Positions 17,827-26,690 of a stretch of DNA of 64,000 nucleotides are shown here, one piece after another. Position 1 is the stretch's first letter. Every line of letters begins with the position of its first letter. The stretch is from assembly GCF_016009175.1 (NCBI RefSeq), contig NZ_JADUCM010000022.1, forward strand, positions 1-64,000. Reading direction: 5' to 3'. Below the pieces are notes generated by a model. That model ran no database searches and was not told the DNA's origin. It was given only the letters and a program-made list of their open reading frames with translations. The DNA is from Pseudomonas alkylphenolica (GTDB lineage: Bacteria > Pseudomonadota > Gammaproteobacteria > Pseudomonadales > Pseudomonadaceae). Both the position numbers and the translations under genes were made by a program.

Positions 17827-20297
17827 TGGCTACCCACAACGCCAGCGACACCCTGCAAACCATCAGCAACCTGAAAGATTTCAATCATCGCTCAGGCAGC
17901 CGCCTGGAGCGCTTGATCTTCAACAACCGCTTGCTGGTCATCCTCCTCTGTGCGGTGGCTACGGTAATACTGGGCTGGGATTCGACCCGGTTGACGCTCA
18001 ACGCCGCTTTCGAAAAAACCATTCCGCAAAACCAGCCCTACATTCGCAACTTCCTTGATAACCGCGATGAACTCAAGGGCCTGGGCAATGCCGTGCGCGT
18101 GGTGGTGGAAAATCGCTCCGGCGATATTTTTGATCCCGCTTACCTGCAGGCGCTGAAACACATCAATGACGCGTTGTTCCTGACCCCCGGCGTTGACCGC
18201 GCCAACGTCAAGTCGTTATGGATGCCGGTGGTGCGCTGGAACGAGGTGACAGAGGAAGGCTTCGCCGGCGGCCCGGTGATGCCGGACAATTACACCGGCT
18301 CCGAGGCCAGTATCGATGCGCTGCGGCAGAACATCGGCCGTGCGCAGCTGCTGGGGAACCTGGTGGGCACCGATTTTCGCTCGAGCATGATTTTCCTGCC
18401 GCTGCTCGACAAGGACAGCAATAGCGGTGAGCCGCTGGACTACTGGGAACTGTCCAAGCGTTTGGAAACTATCCGAAGCCAGTATTCCGGCGATCAGGGC
18501 GGTGTTGACCTGGCGATCCGCATCGTCGGTTTTTCCAAGGTTGTCGGCGATCTGCTCGATGGCCTGCAGCAGATGGTCGTCTACTTCGCAGTAGCGGCGT
18601 TGATCGCGGCGCTGATCATCTTCGGCTGGACCCGCTGTATCCGTAGTACCGCACTGGTGCTCGGCTGTTCCTGCATCGCAGTGCTCTGGCAACTGGGGCT
18701 GATCGCCCGGTTGGGTTATGCCCTGGACCCTTATTCGATCCTGGTCCCGTTTCTGGTGTTCGCCATCGGCGTCTCCCATGGCGCGCAGAAGATGAACGGC
18801 ATCATGCAGGACGTGGCCCGCGGCACCCACAAGCTGGTGGCGGCGCGGTACACCTTTCGCCGTCTGTTTCTCGCCGGGGTCACGGCGCTGGTCGCCGATG
18901 CGGTAGGCTTCGGGGTGCTGATGCTGATCGATATTCCGGTGATCCAGGACCTGGCCATCACCGCGTCGATCGGCGTCGCGCTGCTGGTATTTACCAACCT
19001 GATCCTGCTGCCGGTCATGCTTTCCTATACCGGGGTCAGTGCCAAGGCGGCTGCCCGCAGCCTGCGCGCGGAACAGAAGCCCGCCAGTGGCCTCTGGTTG
19101 CTGCTGGAGCGCTTCACTGAACGCCGTTGGGCAACGGTGCTGCTGACGGTGTCGGCGCTGCTCACGGTGGCCGGTTTTATCGTCAGCACCCAGCTGCAGA
19201 TCGGTGACCTTGACGCCGGGGCCTCGGAGTTGCGTCCCGACTCGCGCTACAACCTCGACAATGCCTACATCAACAGCAGGTACTCGCTGTCTTCCGATCA
19301 GTTTGCAGTCATCGTCAGAACCCGCGCCGAAGGCTGTCTTGAATACCAGACGCTGGTGGATGCCGATCGTCTGGGCTGGACCTTGCAGCAAGTGCCGGGC
19401 GTGCAGAGTACGGTGTCGCTTGCCGACGCGGTACGCAAGATTACTGCCGGGTCCTACGAGGGAAGCCCGAAATGGATGTCGATTTCGCCCAACCAGGACG
19501 TGCTGAACTACGCCGCGCGTACCGCCAGCACCAGTAACCCGGAGCTTTTCAACAACGATTGCTCGGTGATGCCGGTGGTTGCTTACCTGACCGATCACAA
19601 GGCACAGACCCTGGATCAGGTCGTCCAGGCCGCCGAAGCGTTTGCTTCGGCGCATAGCACGCCGGAGCGGCAGTTCCTGTTGGCGGCCGGTAGCGCAGGC
19701 ATTGAAGCGGCGACCAACATCGTGGTCAAGAAAGCCAACCTGACCATGCTCATGTACGTGTATGCGGCCGTGATCGTGTTGTGTTTCATCACCTTCCGCA
19801 GCTGGCGTGCAGTGGTAGTCGCCGTAGTACCGCTGGTGATCACATCGATTCTTTGCGAAGCGCTGATGGTGGTACTGGGCATGGGCGTCAAGGTCGCGAC
19901 CTTGCCGGTGATCGCGCTGGGGGTAGGCATCGGCGTCGACTACGCCTTGTACCTGCTGAGCATTCAACTGGCCCGCCAGCGTGCTGGCGCCACCCTGGCT
20001 GACGCTTACCGGCATGCCTTGCGCTTCACCGGCAAAGTCGTGGCGCTGGTCGGTGTGACGCTGGCTGCCGGGGTCATCACCTGGGCGTTTTCGCCCATCA
20101 AGTTCCAGGCCGACATGGGCATCCTGCTGACCTTCATGTTCCTCTGGAACATGCTCGGCGCGTTGGCGTTGATCCCGGCACTGTCGCACTTTCTGCTCCG
20201 AGACGTGCATGCCCGCAGTGCGACGGCTATCACCCCGGAGGTCCATGAGAACAGTGCCCCCACCGAGCCTGACGCGCGGACCGTGTCGTGCGTGTAA
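17826..20297 (+). CDS. RND superfamily permease (MMPL/SSD type)
   Basis: The 823-residue protein has the two-fold RND layout: helix 1, a large periplasmic loop, five helices with a sterol-sensing-like segment near SHGAQKMNG, then a second copy of the same plan ending near residue 800. It belongs to the 'predicted exporter of the RND superfamily' group that includes hydrophobic-lipid and hopanoid carriers rather than the drug-efflux HAE1 group, which is longer. It probably moves a hydrophobic molecule between the inner membrane and the cell envelope. It overlaps the Ycf48-like gene and precedes an acyl-CoA dehydrogenase by 46 bases, which links transport to beta-oxidation. Confidence 0.92.
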   Translation: MATHNASDTLQTISNLKDFNHRSGSRLERLIFNNRLLVILLCAVATVILGWDSTRLTLNAAFEKTIPQNQPYIRNFLDNRDELKGLGNAVRVVVENRSGDIFDPAYLQALKHINDALFLTPGVDRANVKSLWMPVVRWNEVTEEGFAGGPVMPDNYTGSEASIDALRQNIGRAQLLGNLVGTDFRSSMIFLPLLDKDSNSGEPLDYWELSKRLETIRSQYSGDQGGVDLAIRIVGFSKVVGDLLDGLQQMVVYFAVAALIAALIIFGWTRCIRSTALVLGCSCIAVLWQLGLIARLGYALDPYSILVPFLVFAIGVSHGAQKMNGIMQDVARGTHKLVAARYTFRRLFLAGVTALVADAVGFGVLMLIDIPVIQDLAITASIGVALLVFTNLILLPVMLSYTGVSAKAAARSLRAEQKPASGLWLLLERFTERRWATVLLTVSALLTVAGFIVSTQLQIGDLDAGASELRPDSRYNLDNAYINSRYSLSSDQFAVIVRTRAEGCLEYQTLVDADRLGWTLQQVPGVQSTVSLADAVRKITAGSYEGSPKWMSISPNQDVLNYAARTASTSNPELFNNDCSVMPVVAYLTDHKAQTLDQVVQAAEAFASAHSTPERQFLLAAGSAGIEAATNIVVKKANLTMLMYVYAAVIVLCFITFRSWRAVVVAVVPLVITSILCEALMVVLGMGVKVATLPVIALGVGIGVDYALYLLSIQLARQRAGATLADAYRHALRFTGKVVALVGVTLAAGVITWAFSPIKFQADMGILLTFMFLWNMLGALALIPALSHFLLRDVHARSATAITPEVHENSAPTEPDARTVSCV

Positions 20298-20343
20298 CGC
20301 CAAGCTGAACCTGTCTTTTGACCTGAATTCATAAGGAATTACC

Positions 20344-21492
20344 ATGAGCGACACCTGTGCAACCTTCCTCAGCGAACAGGAAATCATGATCCGCGACTCG
20401 GCACGCAAGGTCGCCGCGGAGGTAGTCGCCGCGACAGCCGCCGAACGTGACCGCAGTGCCGCCTGGCCCGGCAACGAACTGCAGGCCGTTGCCGACCTGG
20501 GCTTTCTCGGCATGCTGATACCGGAGGTGTACGGCGGTGCGGGCCTGAGTTTCGTCGAGTATTGCCTGGCCATTGAGGCATTCGCCGCTGCCGATACCGG
20601 TTTCGCCACCTTGATCCATGTGCACAACTCGGTGGGCATGGCCGTGGCCCGCCTGGGTGACGAGACGCAGAAACGCAAGTACCTGGCGGACCTGGCTTGT
20701 GGTAAACGCATCGGCGCCTTTCTGCTCAGCGAACCGCATGCCGGTTCCGACACTGGAGCATTCCGTACCCAGGCGCGCCGCGAAGACGACCACTACGTGC
20801 TCAACGGCAGCAAGCAATTCATCTCCAATGGCAATCATGCCGGCCTGGGCCTGGTGCTGGCGGTGACCGACAAGGCTGCCGGCAAGAAAGGCAGCAGCCT
20901 GTTGATGGTCGACCCGTCGGACAACCCCGGCTACGTGGTGTCTTGCGTCGAACACAAAATGGGCCAGCGCTCGGCCCATGTCGCCCAGATCCAGCTGGAT
21001 CAATGCCGGGTACCGGTTTCGAACCTGCTGGGTGAAGAAGGCGCCGGCTATCGCAACGTCATGGGCTCGCTGTCGGAAGGTCGGGTGGCGATTGCCGCCG
21101 TCGCCACCGGCACCGCTCGCGCGGCACTGGATGCCGCTGTTGGCTATGCCAAAGAGCGCGAAGCCTATGGGGCGCCGATCCTCAACCTGCAAGGGGTTGC
21201 CTTCGACCTGGCCGATATGGCGACCCAGGTGGAAGTCGCCCATCAGTACATGGTGCATGCCGCCCGGTTGTGCGAGGCCGGTGTGGCATGTGCCAAGGAA
21301 GCATCGGTGGCCAAGCTGTTTGCCAGCGAAATGGCGGAAAAGGTCTGTTCCGATGCGTTACAGATCCATGGTGGTTATGGCTACCTCACCGACTTCCCGG
21401 TTGAGCGTTACTGCCGGGATGTCCGGGTGACGAAGATATACGAAGGTACTAGCCATATTCAGAAGCTGATCATCGCTCGCAGCCTGGTGTAA
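20344..21492 (+). CDS. Acyl-CoA dehydrogenase (paralogue of 39678)
   Basis: The 382-residue flavoprotein has the complete acyl-CoA dehydrogenase fold: N-terminal helices, the middle beta-domain with the substrate/FAD loop LLSEPHAGSD near residue 130, and the C-terminal helical domain ending in KIYEGTSHIQK, where the Glu of YEGT is the expected catalytic base. It would introduce a 2,3 double bond and pass electrons to ETF. The ATG at 20344 follows AAGGAATTACC. The protein is nearly collinear with the one at 39678, including the shared N-terminal LSEQEIMIRD, which indicates duplication. It is followed by the truncated relative at 21620. Confidence 0.95.
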   Translation: MSDTCATFLSEQEIMIRDSARKVAAEVVAATAAERDRSAAWPGNELQAVADLGFLGMLIPEVYGGAGLSFVEYCLAIEAFAAADTGFATLIHVHNSVGMAVARLGDETQKRKYLADLACGKRIGAFLLSEPHAGSDTGAFRTQARREDDHYVLNGSKQFISNGNHAGLGLVLAVTDKAAGKKGSSLLMVDPSDNPGYVVSCVEHKMGQRSAHVAQIQLDQCRVPVSNLLGEEGAGYRNVMGSLSEGRVAIAAVATGTARAALDAAVGYAKEREAYGAPILNLQGVAFDLADMATQVEVAHQYMVHAARLCEAGVACAKEASVAKLFASEMAEKVCSDALQIHGGYGYLTDFPVERYCRDVRVTKIYEGTSHIQKLIIARSLV

Positions 21493-21509
21493 GTGCCACA
21501 TTCGGCTTA

Positions 21510-21531
21510 CCCCCTCCTCATTGAGGGGGGG
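21510..21531. repeat. C-run/G-run intergenic hairpin, copy 4
   Basis: A perfect 7-bp stem CCCCCTC/GAGGGGG with a 6-base loop lies 17 bases after the stop codon of the acyl-CoA dehydrogenase gene at 20344. There is no T-run after it. Confidence 0.6.
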
Positions 21532-21619
21532 CAGCCGGACCTTCTGCAGCATACCCTGCTGTTGATGGCGGACCCGAAGTTTCGGGTGGGTTCGCGCCGA
21601 GTGGCAGGGAACCAGCACC

Positions 21620-22318
21620 ATGAAGACACCGATTACCACCGATGTGCAGCGGCTCGCCGTGGAAAGTTTCCGGACCTTCCTGGCGTCCGAGGTAACACCC
21701 GTGGCCCGTCTGTTCGAGGGCCGGAGCATACCTGCGCAGAAAATGCGCGAACTCACCCAGGGCATCGCCGAGTTTGGCCTTCCTGGCGCCAGCATCATGC
21801 AGTCCCTGGGTGGCATGGGGCTGTCGGCGGTGACTGAGGCCCTGTTGTTCGAAGAACTGAGGTCGGCCTCCAGGGTGGTTGCCGAGTCTGTACTTGGCAA
21901 CCTGTTGGTGGCCTCAGCGCTGGCGGGCCTGCCTTCGAGCCAGCAATCCATGCGCGAGCGCTTCCTGCCAGACCTGCTCGCGGGACGTGGCCACGGTGGC
22001 TTCTGTCTGGAACAGGCGGAAGGCGTCAGTGCCTGGCCGACTGACGATGGATGGGTGATCAACGGCAATCAGCAACGGTTTTGCAATCGTCAGTGTGTCG
22101 ATGTTCTCGTCACCCCGTTGCCTGCCTGGGAGGGTGTGTGCTGTTTCGTGGTGGTCGAGGGTGGGCAGGATGACGGCGGAGCACGTAACGACCCTTCATA
22201 CCCGGCACAGGTGACATTCAGCGATGTACGCTTGCCGGCTGATTTGAGCGATGCTCAGACGCGGTGGATCGATCAGGTACTCACGAGGCTCAGGGGTGAT
22301 GGTTGTAATGCCCAATGA
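21620..22318 (+). CDS. Truncated, degenerate acyl-CoA dehydrogenase-like protein
   Basis: This 232-residue protein resembles only the N-terminal and middle domains of acyl-CoA dehydrogenases, for example FGLPGASIMQSLGGMGLS, a middle-domain opening FCLEQAEG where the family normally has CLTEPxxGSD, and a closing FSDVRLPAD. The C-terminal helical domain, which carries the catalytic Glu and much of the FAD and tetramer contacts, is absent: the frame stops and only 67 bases separate it from the sulfatase gene. It has an ATG, a weak ribosome site (CAGGGAACC) and intact coding character, so it may be expressed. It could be a remnant or a non-catalytic partner. Confidence 0.7.
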   Translation: MKTPITTDVQRLAVESFRTFLASEVTPVARLFEGRSIPAQKMRELTQGIAEFGLPGASIMQSLGGMGLSAVTEALLFEELRSASRVVAESVLGNLLVASALAGLPSSQQSMRERFLPDLLAGRGHGGFCLEQAEGVSAWPTDDGWVINGNQQRFCNRQCVDVLVTPLPAWEGVCCFVVVEGGQDDGGARNDPSYPAQVTFSDVRLPADLSDAQTRWIDQVLTRLRGDGCNAQ

Positions 22319-22385
22319 GGCGGCCGCCAGCGTGTGGCCAGCCAGAATAAAAACGGTGGACACGATCCACGCTTAAGGAATCCGT

Positions 22386-24359
22386 ATGCGTTATTCATTT
22401 GCTGCTCTTGCCACTGCCATTGCGTTGTCCAGTGCTCCGTCCTGGGCCGCAGATGTGGCATCCGCCAACCCCGCCAAGGCTGCCAGTCCGAGCACGGCGG
22501 CGGTCAACCAGGCAGTGCTCCAGACGTTGCCATTCGACGATCGCGCTGACTATGACGCCGCGCGCAAGGGGCTGGTGGCTGCCTTTGAAGGCGAGATCAA
22601 GAATGCTGACGGCAAGCCTGTGTGGAATACCCACCACTACGACTTTCTCAGTCAGGCTCAGGCGCCAGACTCGGTCAATCCCAGCCTGTGGCGGATGGCC
22701 CAGCTCAATGCAAACGCCGGTTTGTTCCAGGTGACCGACAAGGTCTATCAGATTCGCGGCATCGATCTGGCGAACATGACCATCATCGAAGGCGATGACG
22801 GGCTGATCATCATCGACCCGCTGTATGTGACCGAAACGGCCCGGGCCGGCCTTGACCTGTACTACCAGCATCGCCCGCGCAAACCGGTGGTTGCCGTGAT
22901 CTATAGCCATAGTCATGTCGACCACTTTGGCGGTGTGCGCGGCGTAGTTGATGAAGCCGATGTCAAATCCGGCAAGGTGAGGATCTACGCCCCGAACGGT
23001 TTCATGGAACACGCGATCCAGGAGAACGTGCTCGCCGGTGCAGCGATGTTCCGCCGGGGCATGTTCCAGAGTGGCGGGGCGGTGCCCAGGAACGAGCGAG
23101 GGCAGGTTGACACCGGGATTGGCAAGGGGGCACCGGTGGGCGGCACCATCAGCCTGATTGCTCCGACCAACCTGATTGTACAGCCACTGGAAAGTCATGA
23201 AATTGCAGGTGTGCAGTTCGAGTTCCAATTGACCCCCGGCACCGAAGCACCGGCGGAAATGAACCTGTACTTGCCGCAGTTCAAGGCTTTGTGCATGTCC
23301 GAAAACGCAGTGATGTCAATGCATAACGTACTCACCCCGCGTGGTGCTGAAGTGCGTGACGCCAAGGCCTGGTCTCAGTTCATCGATGACAGCCTGGTAC
23401 GGTATGGCGATAAGGCCCAGGTAATGTTTGCCCAGCACAACTGGCCAACCTGGGGCGGCGAGGGCATTCGCAGTATGCTCGCCGACCAGCGCGACATGTA
23501 CGCCTTTATCAATAACCGCACACTGCACCTGCTCAATCAGGGCCTGACTCCACTGGAGATTGCCGATGCAGTGAAGAAGCTGCCCGGTGAGCTCGAGCAC
23601 AAGTGGTACGCAAGGGGCTACTACGGCACCCTGAGTTTCAATACCCGTGCGGTGTACCAGCGTTACCTGGGGTTTTATGACGGTAACCCGTCCAACCTTG
23701 ACCCGTTGCCACCCGTGGAGTCTGGCAAGCACTACGTGCAAGCCATGGGAGGTGCGCAAAAGGTCCTCGAACTGATGCACACGGCCATGCAGCAAGGCGA
23801 TTACCGCTGGGCCGTGCAACTGGGTAATCATCTGGTGTTTGCGGAGCCTGACAACAGAGCCGCGCGTGAGGCTCAGGCACAAAGCCTTGAACAACTGGGG
23901 TATCGCAGCGAATCGGCCATCTGGCGCAATATGTACCTGACCGGTGCCCAGGAGTTGCGCCAGCTCGCGCCGCAACAGGGCGGGCGGGCCATTGCCGACC
24001 TGGTGCGGGCGGCCACGCCGACCATGTTCATGGACCTGCTGGCGGTGCGCATCGATTCAGACAAGGCCCAGGGCCATGACATGACCGTGAACTGGGACTT
24101 TGACGACCTCGACCAGCACTTCGCTCTGACCTTGCGTAACGGCGTGCTGACCTATCGTGAGCACACACGCCATGCCCAGGCTGATGCTACGGTCAAGATG
24201 AGCAAGCCCGTACTGGACAGCATCAGCCTGCGTCAACTTGATTTTCCGACGGCGATCAAGCAGGGAGATATCAAGCTCGAGGGCGATGTGGAACGCTTTA
24301 AAGTGCTGCTCGGTACGCTGGCCAGCTTTCAGCCGACGTTCAACGTCGTGACGCCCTGA
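22386..24359 (+). CDS. Exported alkylsulfatase, metallo-beta-lactamase type (SdsA1-like)
   Basis: The 657-residue protein matches the SdsA1/Pisa1 alkylsulfatase family in length and order: a signal peptide (ALATAIALSSAPSWAA), a zinc-binding metallo-beta-lactamase domain with HSHVDH at residues 175-180, later conserved segments AEMNLYLP, MSENAVMSMHNVL and AQHNWPTWG, a helical dimerisation domain and a C-terminal SCP2-like domain of about 120 residues. These enzymes cleave alkyl sulfates such as dodecyl sulfate to alcohol and sulfate in the periplasm; some act on secondary alkyl sulfates with inversion. Which type this is cannot be decided by eye. A TetR gene follows after 3 bases. Alcohol and aldehyde enzymes lie directly downstream, consistent with use of the released alcohol. 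Confidence 0.93.
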   Translation: MRYSFAALATAIALSSAPSWAADVASANPAKAASPSTAAVNQAVLQTLPFDDRADYDAARKGLVAAFEGEIKNADGKPVWNTHHYDFLSQAQAPDSVNPSLWRMAQLNANAGLFQVTDKVYQIRGIDLANMTIIEGDDGLIIIDPLYVTETARAGLDLYYQHRPRKPVVAVIYSHSHVDHFGGVRGVVDEADVKSGKVRIYAPNGFMEHAIQENVLAGAAMFRRGMFQSGGAVPRNERGQVDTGIGKGAPVGGTISLIAPTNLIVQPLESHEIAGVQFEFQLTPGTEAPAEMNLYLPQFKALCMSENAVMSMHNVLTPRGAEVRDAKAWSQFIDDSLVRYGDKAQVMFAQHNWPTWGGEGIRSMLADQRDMYAFINNRTLHLLNQGLTPLEIADAVKKLPGELEHKWYARGYYGTLSFNTRAVYQRYLGFYDGNPSNLDPLPPVESGKHYVQAMGGAQKVLELMHTAMQQGDYRWAVQLGNHLVFAEPDNRAAREAQAQSLEQLGYRSESAIWRNMYLTGAQELRQLAPQQGGRAIADLVRAATPTMFMDLLAVRIDSDKAQGHDMTVNWDFDDLDQHFALTLRNGVLTYREHTRHAQADATVKMSKPVLDSISLRQLDFPTAIKQGDIKLEGDVERFKVLLGTLASFQPTFNVVTP

Positions 24360-24362
24360 GTC

Positions 24363-25076
24363 ATGGGCCGTCGTTCCGACACGGTGTCCGGCCCCGAGGG
24401 AACGGCCCCTCGGGACCCGGTCTGCGATGGTAATGTCGTGGTGGAAGTGCCGGCCCGGCCACGCAAGCGACCTAAGCAGGCTCGCTCGGTTGCCCTGGTC
24501 GAAGCCTTGAAAATCGCCGGACGCGAAATCCTCGAACGGGAAGGGCGAGAGGCACTCTCGAACTATCGTCTTTCCGACTATTCGGGTGTGGCCGTCAGTT
24601 CAATCTATGAGTATTTCCCCACCATCGACTCGCTGATCGGCGCGATATTCGAGGATTACCGCGCTGATGTACGGCTGCAGGTGATCGCCAGTATCGAGGC
24701 GTTGCCGGCGTCGGCGACACTCTATGACGGTATCGAAATCGTCTTGCGCACCGGACTTGTCGCATTGCATCGCTGGTTGCAGGTCGACTCCGAGCAAAGT
24801 ATCAAGGCTGCTTACTACGGTGAATTGGTGCGTCTGGAAATCGTGAAGCCGGAGCGTTTCTGGATATCGATGGTAATTCCGGCGCTGGTTCAGCGTTTTT
24901 CCAACCAGGTACTGGTGCGTGATCGCGAGAAAGCCGGCTTCCTTGCCTATCAGGCCGTAACCGCTTTGCCGCGGGCGTTGTTGATCGAAAAACCGCACTA
25001 CCTGATCGAGGACACCACTGTTCGCATGCTGGCCCGCATGATCCATGCACTGCTGACGACGCAAGACCCGGAGTAA
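24363..25076 (+). CDS. TetR-family transcriptional regulator
   Basis: The 237-residue protein has a basic N-terminal tail (RPRKRPKQARS) followed by a TetR helix-turn-helix at about residues 66-87, with the family segment VAVSSIYEYFPTIDSLIG, and an all-helical ligand domain. TetR proteins usually repress nearby genes until a small molecule binds. It starts 3 bases after the sulfatase stop without a clear ribosome site, so it probably depends on coupling to sulfatase translation; a later start near residue 26 is possible. It is followed by an AT-rich promoter-like region before the LuxE-like gene, so it may control the sulfatase, the luxEC-like genes or both. Confidence 0.88.
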   Translation: MGRRSDTVSGPEGTAPRDPVCDGNVVVEVPARPRKRPKQARSVALVEALKIAGREILEREGREALSNYRLSDYSGVAVSSIYEYFPTIDSLIGAIFEDYRADVRLQVIASIEALPASATLYDGIEIVLRTGLVALHRWLQVDSEQSIKAAYYGELVRLEIVKPERFWISMVIPALVQRFSNQVLVRDREKAGFLAYQAVTALPRALLIEKPHYLIEDTTVRMLARMIHALLTTQDPE

Positions 25077-25092
25077 TCCGTATTGCACAGCG

Positions 25093-25145
25093 GGAAAAAT
25101 TAAAAAATCAAATAAAAACAACAAGATGTGTTTGATTTTCAAGTG
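25093..25145. promoter_or_regulatory. AT-rich promoter-like tract upstream of the LuxE-like gene
   Basis: About 50 bases of strongly A/T-rich sequence, including ATTAAAAAATCAAATAAAAA, lie in the 180-base gap between the TetR gene and the LuxE-like gene. This is the most AT-rich stretch noticed in the window and suggests an UP element or regulator-bound promoter. No convincing -35/-10 pair was fixed. Confidence 0.4.
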
Positions 25146-25256
25146 TTGGAATCCGGAAATGATTTAGCCCGCAGCGCCCCTAAACTGGGCCTGCCAAACC
25201 GGCCGTTACAGCGTCACGGCCAAGGCGAGATCAACTGATTTCCAGGAGGCTGTCCC

Positions 25257-26687
25257 TTGAAAAAAACAATAGAAGAACAGGTCGATCTGCTGTTGAGCGA
25301 TCCGGCTGCCCTGGTCGAGCACAGCTTGCAGAACTGGAAGCAATTGCCTGCCGAACAGATCAATGCGTTGCAGCTGGCAGGCCTGAAACGCCGCTTCGGC
25401 GAAATGCGCAACCGCATTGCGGTGCTGAAGAAACTGGCGGACGCCGAAGGCATCGAGCAGATCGAACAGCTGGACGACGTGGTGCCCCTGTTGTTCGAGC
25501 ACACCCTGTTCAAGTCGTACCCGCCTTCATTGCTGGAAAAGAACAACTATTCGGCGATCAACAAGTGGTTGGGCAAGCTGGTGGTTCCGGAACTGGCGGA
25601 ACAGATCGCCGCCGTCGACGTCAGTGCCTGCAAAGGCCTGGACGACTGGTTCGAAACCCTCGACCGGGAAATCCCCGAGCTTTGCCTGAGTCATACGTCC
25701 GGCACCTCCGGTACCTTGTCGTTTCTGCCTTGCAGCACTCGCGAGTTCGAAAAAGCCTCCGAAGTGCGCAAGTTGTATGCCTGGAACATGACCGGCGCAG
25801 CCACCCCGGACCCGGACCTGCACACGGCCTACCCGTACTACAGCAAGGGCTATCTCAGTCATCTGCGCGGCATGGGCTCACTGGCTCGCGTGCTGCTGCC
25901 CGACCCATCACACTTTCATCCGGCCTATCCCTCGACGCTCTCCAGCGACGTACTGCGCCTGGGGGCAAGGCTGCGTGCAGCGCACAACAACGGCACGTTG
26001 GATCGCCTGGTGGTGGCCCCCGAGCTGCTGGCCAAGAAAAAGGCCTTCGATCAGCAGCAAGCGGAGATGCCCCAGCACCTGGCGACGTTCTTCGATGACA
26101 TCGCTACCCGCCTCAAAGGCAAGCAGGTGTATATCGGCGGTACCTGGAACCTGTTGCACAACATGGCCAAGGCCGGTCTGGAGCGCGGCCTGGAGTCGGT
26201 GTTCCATGCCGATTCCTACATCATCACCACCGGTGGCGCCAAAGGAGTGGTGCCGCCAGAGAACTGGCGCGAAGAGGTCATGCGCTTTACCGGGGTAAAG
26301 ACGCTGCACGAGTCTTATGCGATGTCGGAAGTGGTCAGCGGTTCGCACCTTAAATGCGAGCAGGGCAACTACCACTTCTCGCACACCGCGATTCCTTTTC
26401 TGCTTGATCCCGAAACCAGCAAACCGCTACCGCGTCAGGGGCGTCAGACCGGGCGTGCGGCGTTTTTTGATCTGGGCGCGGACATCCACTGGGGCGGTTT
26501 CATTACCGGTGACGAAATCACCATCGAGTGGGATCAGCCTTGCACCTGCGGACGTCACAGCCGCTATGTGGTGGGTGCGATCCAGCGCTACAGCGAAAAG
26601 AACGGCGGCGACGACAAGATCACCTGCGCGGCCTCCGAACAATCCCATCGCGAGGCGATGGACTTCCTCAACACCCTGGAGGGCTGA
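25257..26687 (+). CDS. LuxE-like acyl-protein synthetase / adenylate-forming enzyme
   Basis: The 476-residue protein resembles LuxE, which activates a fatty acid as acyl-AMP, transfers it to its own C-terminal cysteine and hands it to LuxC. Visible marks are the ATP loop SHTSGTSGT at residues 145-153, the segment SYAMSEV typical of adenylating enzymes, a CTCGRH motif and a Cys about 20 residues from the C-terminus (KITCAASEQ), the position used as the swinging acyl carrier in LuxE. It is about 100 residues longer than luminous-bacterial LuxE, mainly at the N-terminus. The start is a TTG at 25257, eight bases after AGGAGG. The LuxC-like gene follows after 3 bases. No luxAB or luxD is present, so the product is not for light. 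Confidence 0.82.
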   Translation: MKKTIEEQVDLLLSDPAALVEHSLQNWKQLPAEQINALQLAGLKRRFGEMRNRIAVLKKLADAEGIEQIEQLDDVVPLLFEHTLFKSYPPSLLEKNNYSAINKWLGKLVVPELAEQIAAVDVSACKGLDDWFETLDREIPELCLSHTSGTSGTLSFLPCSTREFEKASEVRKLYAWNMTGAATPDPDLHTAYPYYSKGYLSHLRGMGSLARVLLPDPSHFHPAYPSTLSSDVLRLGARLRAAHNNGTLDRLVVAPELLAKKKAFDQQQAEMPQHLATFFDDIATRLKGKQVYIGGTWNLLHNMAKAGLERGLESVFHADSYIITTGGAKGVVPPENWREEVMRFTGVKTLHESYAMSEVVSGSHLKCEQGNYHFSHTAIPFLLDPETSKPLPRQGRQTGRAAFFDLGADIHWGGFITGDEITIEWDQPCTCGRHSRYVVGAIQRYSEKNGGDDKITCAASEQSHREAMDFLNTLEG

Positions 26688-26690
26688 GCC

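Noticed and set aside
18216..20753. Long open frame of about 845 codons on the minus strand opposite the RND permease
   Set aside because: It mirrors codon bias in GC-rich DNA, is rich in His, Gln and Arg, and has no family similarity, whereas the plus strand encodes a clear RND protein.
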